42,486 nt of DNA. Origin: Verrucomicrobiota bacterium. GTDB lineage: Bacteria > Verrucomicrobiota > Verrucomicrobiia > Chthoniobacterales > UBA10450. Below the pieces are notes generated by a model. The model ran no database searches. It saw only the letters and a list, made by a program, of their open reading frames with translations, and was not told the DNA's origin. The position numbers and the translations under genes were made by a program. Location: positions 1 to 42,486 of the forward strand of contig QHPP01000251.1 of the NCBI GenBank assembly GCA_003219125.1, in the 5' to 3' direction. Positions 10,301-17,582 of this stretch are shown here, piece by piece (position 1 is the first letter of the stretch; each line of letters opens with the position of its first letter).

Positions 10301-10910
10301 GATCGCATCGCTCGGTGAACTCTCCGATCGCGCCACTTTCCGGGTGGCGGGCGCGATTACGCAGGTGGACAAGAAATTTACCAGGAAAGAAGGCAAACCG
10401 TTCGCCGTCGTCTGGCTGGAAGATTTGACGGGCACGCTCGAGCTGGTCGTTTGGAACGAGCTTTATCTCGAATGCGCGGAAAAGTTAGTGCCGGGAAATG
10501 TCGTCGGGGTCCGTGGCAAACTCGATCTGCGCGATGAGTCATTGCGGGCCACCGCGGAAAAATTGCACCTCCTTTCCTTGGAAGCTCCGCGTGTTCCAAA
10601 CCTGAACCGCGTTGAGACGCCGCCACTTTGTCTGCATTTTTCGGCGAACGCCGGAAGTGATGAATTGCGAGAAGTTCAGTCGCTGCTGGCGGCTTCGCCG
10701 GGTCACCGGCCGGTGCAATTGATTTTCGAGACGGCCGAAGGAGAAACGTTGCGAGTCGATGCCGGTGCGGCATTTCAGGTTTCGGTCACGGCCGAGCTCG
10801 AAGAACAATTGCAGCACTGGCTGATTACGGCGGTGGAGGAGCGGGCGAGGGAAGCGGAGCAGGGGAAGGAGACGACGGAGGTGGTGGCTCCAGGCGCCTT
10901 GGAATATTGA
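7335..10910 (+). CDS. dnaE: DNA polymerase III alpha subunit
   Basis: A 1191-residue replicative polymerase (C-family). An N-terminal PHP domain (FVHLHLHTEYSLLDGA, ITDHGNLFG) is followed by the palm with GPGRGSAAGS and the catalytic PDIDVDF (residues 398-404, three Asp), then fingers/tandem HhH with GYGFNKSHSAAYALISYQ. Near the C-terminus an OB-fold (FRVAGAITQVDKKFTRK...) is present. It is a DnaE1-type protein without a proofreading domain. Residues 815-839 form an insertion encoded by a palindromic element (see 9777-9851), between the family's LKFVPE and AIRFGLAAIKNVG blocks. The last ~24 residues are charged and overlap the converging gene for 86 bp. The ATG start is directly followed by the PHP motif. 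Confidence 0.98.
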   Translation: MPRDSFVHLHLHTEYSLLDGAVRMRELMNEAVKMKMPAVAITDHGNLFGAIDFYQCARAAGIKPIIGCEAYITSGSYKEKPSRESTFHFTLLAENETGYRNLVKLISAAHLDGFYYRPRIDKDLLAAHADGLIGLSGCLASEINSALQSDNVEKAQNLTAEYRDIFGPRNFFMELHDHGMAEQKQCNAHLPKFAREFGLGLVAANDVHFLRRSDHKAHDALLCINTAAKIEDEQRMRYEPELYFKSPAEMCEIFRDFPEAITNTLEIAERCNLEIEFGKSKYPEYPVPPGKTREGYLRELCYKGLHERYGERAANDQDLIKRLDYEVDVLEKTGFVSYLLIVWDFIHFARERGIPVGPGRGSAAGSIVAYVLRITDIDPLQYGLIFERFLNPERISPPDIDVDFCEARRGEVLEYVRQKYGERRVAQIITFGRLKARSVVRDVARVMGLSVRDGDRIAKMIPNELNITLNSSVERNPELKRAVATEPQTKQLMEYATALEGLSRSAGVHAAGVVISDRDLSEYVPLCRDVKGNDIVSQYSMNPLNDLGLLKMDFLGLKTLTVIEDTVTLIRKNVPDFSLKNIPLDDAAAFALYNRGETIGLFQMESGGITSVSKQFDVRKLDDIIALIALYRPGPMELIGDYIKRKKGLTKIRYEHPLLEEICADTYGVMIYQEQVMAAASKLAGYSMGQADLLRRAMGKKDKEKMAKERANFIAGCARTNEIGEKKANTIFDLLEKFAGYGFNKSHSAAYALISYQTAFLKAKHPVEFMAGLLSNEINNTEKISVLVSECKRMGITILPPDVNRSGLKFVPETVAAVAGRGGDAEEDYGTAAVGDRGYNAIRFGLAAIKNVGAGAMELAIRERERGGDFKSLEDFCSRLDSRIANRKMLESLVKCGAFDFLHRERAELFACIDDALASSAAAHRDRMAGQVSLFGDSHEHVAPARKRTVAPWSDREKMSFEKELLGFYVTGHPLDAYADVIANGKYQSIASLGELSDRATFRVAGAITQVDKKFTRKEGKPFAVVWLEDLTGTLELVVWNELYLECAEKLVPGNVVGVRGKLDLRDESLRATAEKLHLLSLEAPRVPNLNRVETPPLCLHFSANAGSDELREVQSLLAASPGHRPVQLIFETAEGETLRVDAGAAFQVSVTAELEEQLQHWLITAVEERAREAEQGKETTEVVAPGALEY
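9777..9851. repeat. In-frame palindromic element inside dnaE
   Basis: A 75-bp (25-codon) unit with a perfect 14-bp inverted repeat at its ends (GTAGCCGCGGTCGC / GCGACCGCGGCTAC). Each end is also a hairpin: GCCGCGGTC-GCT-GGCCGCGGC and GCTGCGGTC-GGC-GACCGCGGC, each with one G-T pair. It starts at a codon boundary (residue 815) and encodes a Gly/Ala/Asp-rich stretch where DnaE proteins normally run directly from the LKFVPE region to AIRFGL. Its GTAG...CTAC ends and two-hairpin layout match the intergenic elements at 3648, 35934 and 38338. Confidence 0.8.
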
Positions 10911-12819
10911 TCTGAACGGGCTGACCTGGCTCGCCTTCGTCGCAGAGCTTGATCGATTGCGCGATGGCAGTGGGAGAGGATTGACGCAGTGTGAGATCGC
11001 GTCCGTCGAGCGCGATTTCGGAGAATGGCAATCCGGTTTCGCCCTCATGCAACTCAAGACCGTGCGCGCACCCCTTGTCGGCCAACGGCCCGTCGCAGCG
11101 GAGTTCGTTCGCTGATGAAAGATTCGCGCGAAAATGTTTTGGATCGGTGAGATCGATCGTTCCCTTGAGTTCGGCGGCGGCAGTGTCGCTCAGATTTATC
11201 TTGAGGGAATTGATGGCGATGGCATCGCTGCGCCAGTTGGTTTGCGCAGAAAAAGAGAATTGATTGGTTTGCCCGGAAACGGTGCTGCTGAAACTGCTTT
11301 CGTCGCCCGCGCCGGTAAGCTTGGTCGAAAGAGCGCCGGACAACGTTCCGATAATGGGGAATTCCAGAGCGTAGTCGCGCAATTCGTGGCACCAACTTTC
11401 CGCCGAGAGTGTAAACGATTTTTTTTGCGCAAGATCGATCTTTCCCTGCGCGCGCAGAAAATCCTCACCCCGCTTCAATTCCAATTGATCCACTTGCGCT
11501 CGACCCGACTCGAGACCAATTCGCGCGGTTAAAGAATCGACCGGGAGACGAAAAATTTTTAAGGCATCGCCGGTGAGAGCGAGGTCGCCATCAACTGTTC
11601 GCTCGTGAGCATGCATGCGACCGCGAGCCGCCACTTTACCGGCAAACGCTTCTGGTGAGGCGCCGAAAAGCTCAGCGAATTGACCGAGATCGTTAATTGA
11701 TGCGGAGATGTCGCCGCGAAAATCCGGATTAAGCCACTCTGTCCCGATGGCGGTTTCGCCGCTGAGGGTCAATTCGTTGCGGCGTTGTTTAATAAAGAGC
11801 TGCTGCAATTGAACGGTGTGTCCATAAAAATTCGCTCCCAGCATGATGACGTCGGCCTTGCGCTCGCGCCAGCTGAAGCCAGTTAATTCCGTCCAGATCG
11901 AGGCAGTGGCGTTGAGAAAGTCGCGTGGATCACCGCGGAAAGTGAACTTCGAGGCGCGGACCATTCCTTGGACCGGCACGGTGAAACCCAGGGCGCTGGC
12001 AAGTTGTGGAAGGGAAATTCCTGATGCAGTGCCGGCCGCATCCCACAGTCGTGTTTTTCCGGGACGTTCGGTCGCAATATTCGCCCGCATTTTGCCACCC
12101 AAAACGGACACGCCGAGATCGGTACCGACGCGCCCAGTGCGCAAGCCGGTGAGATCAATTACCAATGAATCGATCGTGAGACCCTCCAGCAGATTGATCG
12201 AACCAATCGAAAGTCGGTCGTCCTGCCAGCGTGTCATGCCGCGAACATGCGCGAAATGTTTTTCCAAAAAAGGCGCGCGCATTTCAACCGCGCCAATTGA
12301 AAGTATGCCGCTATTCCCTTTACTTGCGGAGACTTTTGTATCCTGAAACAACAGCAAGGAAAATGGTTGCTCGAGTCTGAGCTGATCGGCAAAGATCTCG
12401 AACCGTTCCGGCAAAAGTCTGGCGAGCGCAGTCCAATCAATGGGACCGGCCGACAGTGGCGCGCGGCCACGTATGAAGAATTTTGCATGCTCGATGAGGA
12501 GCGAAGAAAGGAGGTGTGACTTTTCCGATCCGCCGAAAAATGCGGCAAAACTGAGACCGGCCTCGACGCGTCCAGCGTCAAACTCGAAATGTTCGGCATC
12601 GAGACCGGCGCCGACAATCTTCAGCTCGCGGATTTCTAGTGGATGAAAGAGTGGAGCGTGAATTTCGGAGAAATCGAGAACGAGTCCCGAGCGCCGGGCT
12701 TCGTAGCGGAGCCAGGCTGCGATGCTGTGTTCCATTAGTGGCGGCATAACAAAGCGCACAAGAACGAGTGCCAGCAGAACAAAACCGGGCACAAGCAGCG
12801 GTTTTTTCCGTAGCGACAT
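10825..12819 (-). CDS. AsmA-like envelope protein
   Basis: A 664-residue protein from the ATG MSLRKKPLLVPG; an in-frame start 7 codons upstream is less likely. One N-terminal transmembrane helix (about residues 6-23) is followed by a very long stretch of short amphipathic beta-strands (e.g. ALKIFRLPVDSLTARI, GRAQVDQLELKRGEDFLRAQG). This is the pattern of AsmA/TamB/YhdP-like bridge proteins, which span the periplasm and carry phospholipid between membranes. No cleavage site is evident, so it is probably inner-membrane anchored. The C-terminus is a Pro/Ser-rich tail that overlaps the end of dnaE on the other strand. Family assignment is by pattern, not a signature motif. Confidence 0.65.
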   Translation of the reverse strand: MSLRKKPLLVPGFVLLALVLVRFVMPPLMEHSIAAWLRYEARRSGLVLDFSEIHAPLFHPLEIRELKIVGAGLDAEHFEFDAGRVEAGLSFAAFFGGSEKSHLLSSLLIEHAKFFIRGRAPLSAGPIDWTALARLLPERFEIFADQLRLEQPFSLLLFQDTKVSASKGNSGILSIGAVEMRAPFLEKHFAHVRGMTRWQDDRLSIGSINLLEGLTIDSLVIDLTGLRTGRVGTDLGVSVLGGKMRANIATERPGKTRLWDAAGTASGISLPQLASALGFTVPVQGMVRASKFTFRGDPRDFLNATASIWTELTGFSWRERKADVIMLGANFYGHTVQLQQLFIKQRRNELTLSGETAIGTEWLNPDFRGDISASINDLGQFAELFGASPEAFAGKVAARGRMHAHERTVDGDLALTGDALKIFRLPVDSLTARIGLESGRAQVDQLELKRGEDFLRAQGKIDLAQKKSFTLSAESWCHELRDYALEFPIIGTLSGALSTKLTGAGDESSFSSTVSGQTNQFSFSAQTNWRSDAIAINSLKINLSDTAAAELKGTIDLTDPKHFRANLSSANELRCDGPLADKGCAHGLELHEGETGLPFSEIALDGRDLTLRQSSPTAIAQSIKLCDEGEPGQPVQINIPRRLEPPPPSSPSPAPLPSPAPPPP

Positions 12820-12861
12820 GGCGAATCTTCTAACGCGCAACCGCGCGAGCGCAAAGACGCA

Positions 12862-13545
12862 TCAATCAGACTTCCGCGCTGGGTAAAAAATTACCTGCAC
12901 CGGCGGCGTGTTGCCGATACGGCCTTTCAGTTGTGTCCGAAACGACTCGTCGGCTTCAGCCGCCAGATTGCGCGCAGCGGCCCGATCGCGCGCAAGTTTG
13001 CCAAGAGTAATCAACTCCGCTTGCACGTCAGCCCCAGAAATTGGATTCCAAAAACCATTCTCGTAGGCTAGCAGTTCAATCGCGTTTTGTTCGACACCGA
13101 GAATTTGCGCATGTGGCAAACGAACAATGGTCGCTTCCGGCGCGACAGTGACACTGAATTCCTGACGCAAATCGAAGCCGGCTTTAGCGGTATAGGTCCC
13201 GTGCAAACGCAGCCGTTTGGTGCTTCCGGCCCAAGTGTGGAGGAATTCATGCTCGACTTCGAGTTTCTGGGAAACCAGCGCCAACTCGGCAATCGGTGAA
13301 GTTTGTTCAAAATAGACACGATTGTTAATGGTGACGCGCGGTTGCAGTTGCGCGATCTGCACAATCGCGTCGCGCAAATCGCGCCCGACCCGTTCCATTT
13401 GGTCGACCGTTTCCTTGGTCGTGCGTCCGGGCAATGAGGCGCAGCGGTTAAAGACAAAAACGGCCGCGGCAATCGTACTCAGCCCAATGACGGTGAACGC
13501 CAGCGTCCAATTGAAATGTCGGGAAAAAGATGGCGGCGCCGTCAT
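12862..13545 (-). CDS. DUF4230-like membrane-anchored protein
   Basis: A 227-residue protein starting MTAPPSFSRHFNW; the open frame runs 38 residues further upstream through repeat-like GC-rich DNA, so the internal ATG is preferred. One transmembrane helix (about 12-32) is followed by an extracytoplasmic domain resembling DUF4230: LALVSQKLEVEHEF, a GTYTAKAGFDLRQEFSV strand pair, then VRLPHAQILGVE and an Ala-rich helix RDRAAARNLAAEADESF. Members have no agreed biochemical role. It lies 42 bp upstream of the AsmA-like gene in the same orientation and is probably co-transcribed with it, suggesting an envelope function. Confidence 0.6.
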   Translation of the reverse strand: MTAPPSFSRHFNWTLAFTVIGLSTIAAAVFVFNRCASLPGRTTKETVDQMERVGRDLRDAIVQIAQLQPRVTINNRVYFEQTSPIAELALVSQKLEVEHEFLHTWAGSTKRLRLHGTYTAKAGFDLRQEFSVTVAPEATIVRLPHAQILGVEQNAIELLAYENGFWNPISGADVQAELITLGKLARDRAAARNLAAEADESFRTQLKGRIGNTPPVQVIFYPARKSD

Positions 13546-13708
13546 CAGAAGGAAGTACCGCCCCCCGCGCCCGAAAGGACGCGAAGGGCGGCTGTTCCCC
13601 CCAGAACAATCTTGGAAAGCTTCGTGTCCAGTAGATGAGCTTCGCGCGGCCTGCAACAAAATTTTAGCTTAAATGCATTGAGTCTGTCCAGATGCCATAA
13701 TCCGCCAG

Positions 13709-14560
13709 ATGAAAATCGGAATTCGATACGAAACAATTTACCGCTACGATCGGGCGGTCAGGTTCTCACCACACGACGTGCGCCTGTTTCCCCGCACCGA
13801 TCGGTTTCTACAGATAACCCGGCTCGATTTCCAAACCAAACCGAAAACGACGGTGCGCTTTGGACGCGATGTTTTCGATAATGTCGTCGCTTCCTGTTTT
13901 TTCGATCAGCCGTCGGAAGTGCTGGAGCTGCGGCTTGCCCTGGATGTGGACGCGACAAAAAAGAATCCTTTCGATTTTGTTCTTTCCCGTCGCGTTGTCC
14001 AAATGCCCTTCAACTACGAAGAAGATATCGCCTCGATTATCTGCGCTTATTGCAAACGCCAAACGAGCGAGTCCCTCTCATTGCCCGGCTGGAAGCCCCC
14101 GTCACGGGAATCGCCGCGAGAAACTGTGGCAATGTTGGTGGAATTAACGAAGGCTCTTCACCGAATAATTTCCTATGAGCGCCGTGAGGAAGGCGCGGCG
14201 CAATCGCCGGCCGAAACATTGCGTCGGCAACGCGGCGCTTGCCGAGATACCGCGGTCTTGCTGGCGGAAATGCTGCGCGATCTCGGTCTGGCAGCGCGAG
14301 TCGTCTCCGGATATTTGCGTGAAACGGATGAGGAAGTTCGTCGGGCCGAAGGTTCGTTGCATGCCTGGACGGAAGTTTTTTTGCCCGGCGCTGGTTGGAT
14401 TGGGCTGGACCCAACGAATGGTATTTTTTGCAATGATAATTTCATTGCCGCCGCGGTCGGATTACGGCCTGCGGATATCACGCCGATCAGCGGAAGTTTT
14501 TATCATCGGGATCGCGTCCCGGCGGAAATGAAGAGTCGGCTTGAGCTGATCACGCTTTAG
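13709..14560 (+). CDS. Transglutaminase-like cysteine protease family protein
   Basis: A 283-residue cytoplasmic protein. The N-terminal beta domain starts MKIGIRYETIYRYDRAVRFSPHDVRLFPR, the usual opening of bacterial transglutaminase N-domains. The core carries the triad Cys178 (RRQRGACRDTAVL), His218 (GSLHAWTEVFLPG) and Asp234 (GWIGLDPTNG). Proteins of this class are probable peptidases or amidases rather than protein cross-linkers; they often accompany alpha-E/circularly permuted ATP-grasp genes, which are absent here. It is divergent from the DUF4230-like gene. A second, membrane-bound transglutaminase lies at 22.9-24.9 kb. Confidence 0.88.
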   Translation: MKIGIRYETIYRYDRAVRFSPHDVRLFPRTDRFLQITRLDFQTKPKTTVRFGRDVFDNVVASCFFDQPSEVLELRLALDVDATKKNPFDFVLSRRVVQMPFNYEEDIASIICAYCKRQTSESLSLPGWKPPSRESPRETVAMLVELTKALHRIISYERREEGAAQSPAETLRRQRGACRDTAVLLAEMLRDLGLAARVVSGYLRETDEEVRRAEGSLHAWTEVFLPGAGWIGLDPTNGIFCNDNFIAAAVGLRPADITPISGSFYHRDRVPAEMKSRLELITL

Positions 14561-14588
14561 GGTGGGGCGTCCTTCTGGCACGCGCTAT

Positions 14589-14699
14589 CATCCCGAGCCG
14601 CGCAAGGCGGCGAGGGACCTCTCGAATATGGTGAATGATGCGAGGTAGGTTGTGTGATCAATACAGATATGTGTGCTCCCTCGCTTGCGCTCCGGATGA
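14589..14699. repeat. Inverted-repeat element with TCATCC ends
   Basis: TCATCCCGAGCCGCG...GCGAGGGA on the left and TCCCTCGCTTGCGCTCCGGA (then TGA) on the right are imperfect reverse complements about 50 bp apart. The end sequence recalls the element at 3791-3870. The remainder of the 306-bp gap before recF has no gene. Confidence 0.5.
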
Positions 14700-14866
14700 C
14701 CCGCGTGCGAGTACGCTTCTTCCAGCCCGCGTATCTTGCCCGGTCATCGAATCAAGAATTTTGACCACGGATAGTGCGGATGACGCGGAGAACCGGAACA
14801 CAGATAGGATGCCTATGTTTGGATCGGGCCTTGGTTATTAATGCCGCGCTGCGAAAATTTCTCTAA

Positions 14867-15691
14867 ATGCTGACGAGTTTGCGGTTGCGCAATTTCCGTT
14901 GCTTCGAAGGCGTGTCGATCGATATCGGTCCTGCTTTCAATTTTTTTCTCGGGGCGAATGGCGAGGGAAAAACTACGATATTGGAAGCAGCCTGCGTTCT
15001 TCTGCGTTTGCAATCGCAGCGCTCTTCTTCGCTCGCACCGGTCATTCAAATCGGTAAAAAATTCTTCCAAGTCAGCGGCAAGTTCGAGGAACACGAACTT
15101 GAATTTCGCTACAGCACGTTACGACGCCGGGTGAAGTTTGATGAGATCGAACAGAGAACACTGGGCGAATATTTGCGTATCGGGCGCGTGGTTTCGCTGG
15201 CGAATGCCGACGTCGAACTCGTGCACGGTGGATCAGAAGCGCGGCGTCGTTACCTGGATTTCCTGGGGGCACAAATCGATGGAACGTATCGGCCGGCCTT
15301 GCGGGCTTACGAACGCGCCTTGCGCGCGCGTAACGCGCTGTTGAAATCGCCTGTGCCGCGCGCGCGTGAAGTAGTAGCGTACAACGTCCCGCTCATTGAA
15401 CATGGTCGAGTGCTGCTGCGTCTGCGCATTGAATTAGCGAGAATGCTCGCCCCCTGGCGACACGGGCTTACCAGCGCATTAGCGCCGGTCGTGAAAAATT
15501 CGAGCTCCGATTTCTTCCCGGCGCCAGCGACGATTTCGGGGGCGATCTCGAGCGGTCGCACAGCGAATCAATCCGTTTACGTCAGACAATTGTCGGTCCA
15601 CATCGCGACGATCTGGAATTGCTCGTCGATAATTTACCGGCGGCACAGTTTGCCTCGGAAGGGCAACAGAGAACAATCGCGCTGGCAATGA
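14867..15691 (+). CDS. recF: RecF, N-terminal segment (frameshifted gene)
   Basis: RecF loads RecA at gaps with RecO and RecR. This segment has the ABC-type head with Walker A GANGEGKTTILEA (residues 29-41) and the RecF-specific VVSLANADVELVHGGSEARRRYLDF. The protein is correct up to about residue 196 (...RIELARMLAP). Beyond a run of five C at 15450-15454 the frame is wrong and the ~80-residue tail is spurious. One additional base in that C-run would join it to the next segment (LATRAYQRISAGREKF...) and give a 352-residue RecF of normal length. It could be a real mutation, a sequencing indel, or slippage on the C-run. Confidence 0.85.
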   Translation: MLTSLRLRNFRCFEGVSIDIGPAFNFFLGANGEGKTTILEAACVLLRLQSQRSSSLAPVIQIGKKFFQVSGKFEEHELEFRYSTLRRRVKFDEIEQRTLGEYLRIGRVVSLANADVELVHGGSEARRRYLDFLGAQIDGTYRPALRAYERALRARNALLKSPVPRAREVVAYNVPLIEHGRVLLRLRIELARMLAPWRHGLTSALAPVVKNSSSDFFPAPATISGAISSGRTANQSVYVRQLSVHIATIWNCSSIIYRRHSLPRKGNREQSRWQ

Positions 15692-15924
15692 AAATCGCGC
15701 AAGCGGAGGCGCTGAAAAAATCAAGCGAGGGAAAAGCGCCATTGCTTTTGATTGACGACATTTTCGGCGAGCTCGATCCCGAACGCCGCAACGCGTTGCT
15801 TGATAATTTGCCAGCGGATTCGCAGAAGCTGGTTACGGCCACCGCGATGCCGTGGCGCGATGGAATTGCAGCTGAGACCATTTACGAAATGCGTGATCGC
15901 CGATTGAGTCGGGTAAAAATTTAG
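15454..15924 (+). pseudogene. recF: RecF, C-terminal segment in the -1 frame
   Basis: This is the continuation of recF after the frame change. It carries TIVGPHRDDLELLVDN, the ABC signature FASEGQQRTIALAMK, Walker B LLLIDDIFGELDPERR and the C-terminal ATAMPWRDG region. The frame has no stop from 15433 onward, and continuity with the upstream segment is exact at the C-run. A gene caller would report only a ~100-residue fragment from a TTG at 15619; that start is not real. The stop lies 52 bp before yqgE. Confidence 0.82.
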
Positions 15925-15976
15925 TAACCGTGCCCCATCAACTTGCGGACATGCGGGGACGCTTTTACATAAAATC

Positions 15977-17017
15977 GTGCGCGAATTACCTCAGGACAGA
16001 GCAGAAAGTTACGCGGGTTCGTTGCTGGTGGCGCATCCCAGCATGCTTGATCCAAATTTTCGCCGTGCCGTCTTGCTCATTTCGGCTCATACCGCTAACG
16101 AGGGCGCCCTCGGCGTGATTTTGAATCGGCCGCTCGAAAAACAGGTGAGCGAAGTGGTAACGGAAACGCCGCTGAACGCCTTGGAGAAGGTGCCAGTATT
16201 TTTCGGCGGACCGGTCGGTCGCGACCGTTTGATTTTTGCTTCGCTGGAATGGAAAACCGGGGAAGGACTCAAATTGAATCACAATGTGGATGTTGAAGAA
16301 GCAAACGAAAAGCTTGGGAAAGATCCCAATTCTGTGCGCGCGTTTATCGGCTACGCGGGGTGGGGAGCGGGTCAGCTCGAAGCGGAGATGAAGCAAAAGG
16401 CATGGGTCATTCGCAAACCGGACCGCGCCACACTGAAACTCGACCGGTTGCCCAGGCTTTGGTACGACATCATGCGCCGGCTGGGTCCGTGGTTCAAGCT
16501 GCTGGCCGCAGCGCCGGACGATCCATCTTTAGCAACGCCGATTCTGGGAGAGTGCCCTCATCCTAACCTTCTCTGGTCCGGAGAAGGGAAAAAACAACGA
16601 AGATCAGCATCGAACACTGAACATCGAAGCAGAAGCAATTCAGGGTTTCGGTGTGGCTTCAACATTAGAGCCTTGTTCGAAACGGTAGCCGTGGAGTTGG
16701 ATCTCGCGGGCAAATACTCTTTCTACAATCTGACGTTGCTTCGGACTAAATACCGACTGATACGGTGCGCGATCGGTTCGGAAGTGACCCTTTTTTCTGA
16801 CGCCGAGGTCGCCTTGGAAGGGCACGTTCAAGCGCGCAAAAATCTCGCCAAGTTCGTCGGACAGATTTTCATAACGAACAACCCGATCGACGATAATTCG
16901 CGATCCGGATGGATCGGTGTAACGCGGGTAATTGATCGGGAACTTACCCCTGGCAAAGTATTGATCGAGGGAGAGCGCGCCACCAAGGCGGTAGGCGTGC
17001 ATGTGGTAATGCGATAA
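15977..17017 (+). CDS. YqgE/AlgH family protein (UPF0301) with abnormal C-terminal read-through
   Basis: Residues 1-185 are a complete YqgE/AlgH domain: GSLLVAHPSMLDPNFRRAV, GALGVILNRP, VFFGGPVGRDRL, AFIGYAGWGAGQLEAEM, W and a terminal APDDPSL where family members stop. Here the stop is missing and the frame runs 160 residues more, first through a palindrome-bearing stretch (see 16559-16591) and then antisense to the sulfotransferase, so the tail is almost surely not native. Removing one T at 16527-16529 would create an immediate TAG. GTG start. Function of the family is unsettled (a transcription-regulator link is claimed for AlgH). It probably forms an operon with recF. Confidence 0.8.
   Translation: MRELPQDRAESYAGSLLVAHPSMLDPNFRRAVLLISAHTANEGALGVILNRPLEKQVSEVVTETPLNALEKVPVFFGGPVGRDRLIFASLEWKTGEGLKLNHNVDVEEANEKLGKDPNSVRAFIGYAGWGAGQLEAEMKQKAWVIRKPDRATLKLDRLPRLWYDIMRRLGPWFKLLAAAPDDPSLATPILGECPHPNLLWSGEGKKQRRSASNTEHRSRSNSGFRCGFNIRALFETVAVELDLAGKYSFYNLTLLRTKYRLIRCAIGSEVTLFSDAEVALEGHVQARKNLAKFVGQIFITNNPIDDNSRSGWIGVTRVIDRELTPGKVLIEGERATKAVGVHVVMR
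16559..16591. repeat. REP-like palindrome at the end of the yqgE domain
   Basis: CATCCTAACCTTCTC, 7-nt loop, GAGAAGGGAAA: a perfect 7-bp stem (CCTTCTC/GAGAAGG), preceded by TGCCCT. It lies just beyond the conserved end of the YqgE domain and is translated in frame. Confidence 0.55.
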
Positions 17018-17365
17018 AACCTTATCCCAGGGATTTCGCTCGACGCAGAACTTGAAATAACTGTCCCAGACGGCGGAAGGAATGCGTAAACGAACAAGCC
17101 AGGCCGGCATATGATTGTAAAACCGGCGGCGTTCTGCGAGGAGGCACCGCCAGGCAGAACGCGGCCCGAATGGGATACGCAGGATTTCAGATACGGGGTT
17201 GGCGGATCCTTCGTGGTTACGCGCCTGGTGTCCCTCGATGGGAGGGGAGAACGGAGTAAGGACATCATCTGGACCGCAATGCTGGGAGAGAAATACTTCA
17301 AGGCTTGTCCCCGCGGTCTTGACCGTTTTAACAAAGATGAACTTGTGCTTGTGAGAAATGATCAT
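16640..17365 (-). CDS. Sulfotransferase family protein
   Basis: A 241-residue protein from MIISHKHKFIFVKTVKTAG; the frame extends 40 residues upstream without homology. FVKTVKTAGTSLE (residues 11-23) is the 5'-phosphosulfate loop, and a later KFCVERNPWDKVLSHY matches the 3'-phosphate-binding R...S pattern of the Sulfotransfer_2-type families. It should move sulfate from PAPS to a hydroxyl of a glycan, lipid or small molecule; the acceptor is unknown. No signal peptide was seen. It converges on yqgE, whose read-through tail is antisense to the last ~380 bp. Confidence 0.8.
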   Translation of the reverse strand: MIISHKHKFIFVKTVKTAGTSLEVFLSQHCGPDDVLTPFSPPIEGHQARNHEGSANPVSEILRIPFGPRSAWRCLLAERRRFYNHMPAWLVRLRIPSAVWDSYFKFCVERNPWDKVLSHYHMHAYRLGGALSLDQYFARGKFPINYPRYTDPSGSRIIVDRVVRYENLSDELGEIFARLNVPFQGDLGVRKKGHFRTDRAPYQSVFSPKQRQIVERVFAREIQLHGYRFEQGSNVEATPKP

Positions 17366-17582
17366 CGGCGGGCTTTGGCGATCATTGCTGGGGAAGGAGT
17401 CAAATCGTAGGATTGTTAACTGCCCGCCGAAGGTATCGCAACCCGCGGGAATGCCTGAAATCGTGGACGACTGCGAACCGAACAATTCTTAGCTTCGAGC
17501 GATCACGCGGTGGAAGGGTTCAAAGATGCGGCCAAATGACAGATAGTTTGCGTTATTATCCTTGCTCGGGAGTGTTCCGGCA

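Noticed and set aside
16640-17017. Native C-terminal domain of YqgE
   Set aside because: The region is antisense to a convincing sulfotransferase and the YqgE family ends before it.
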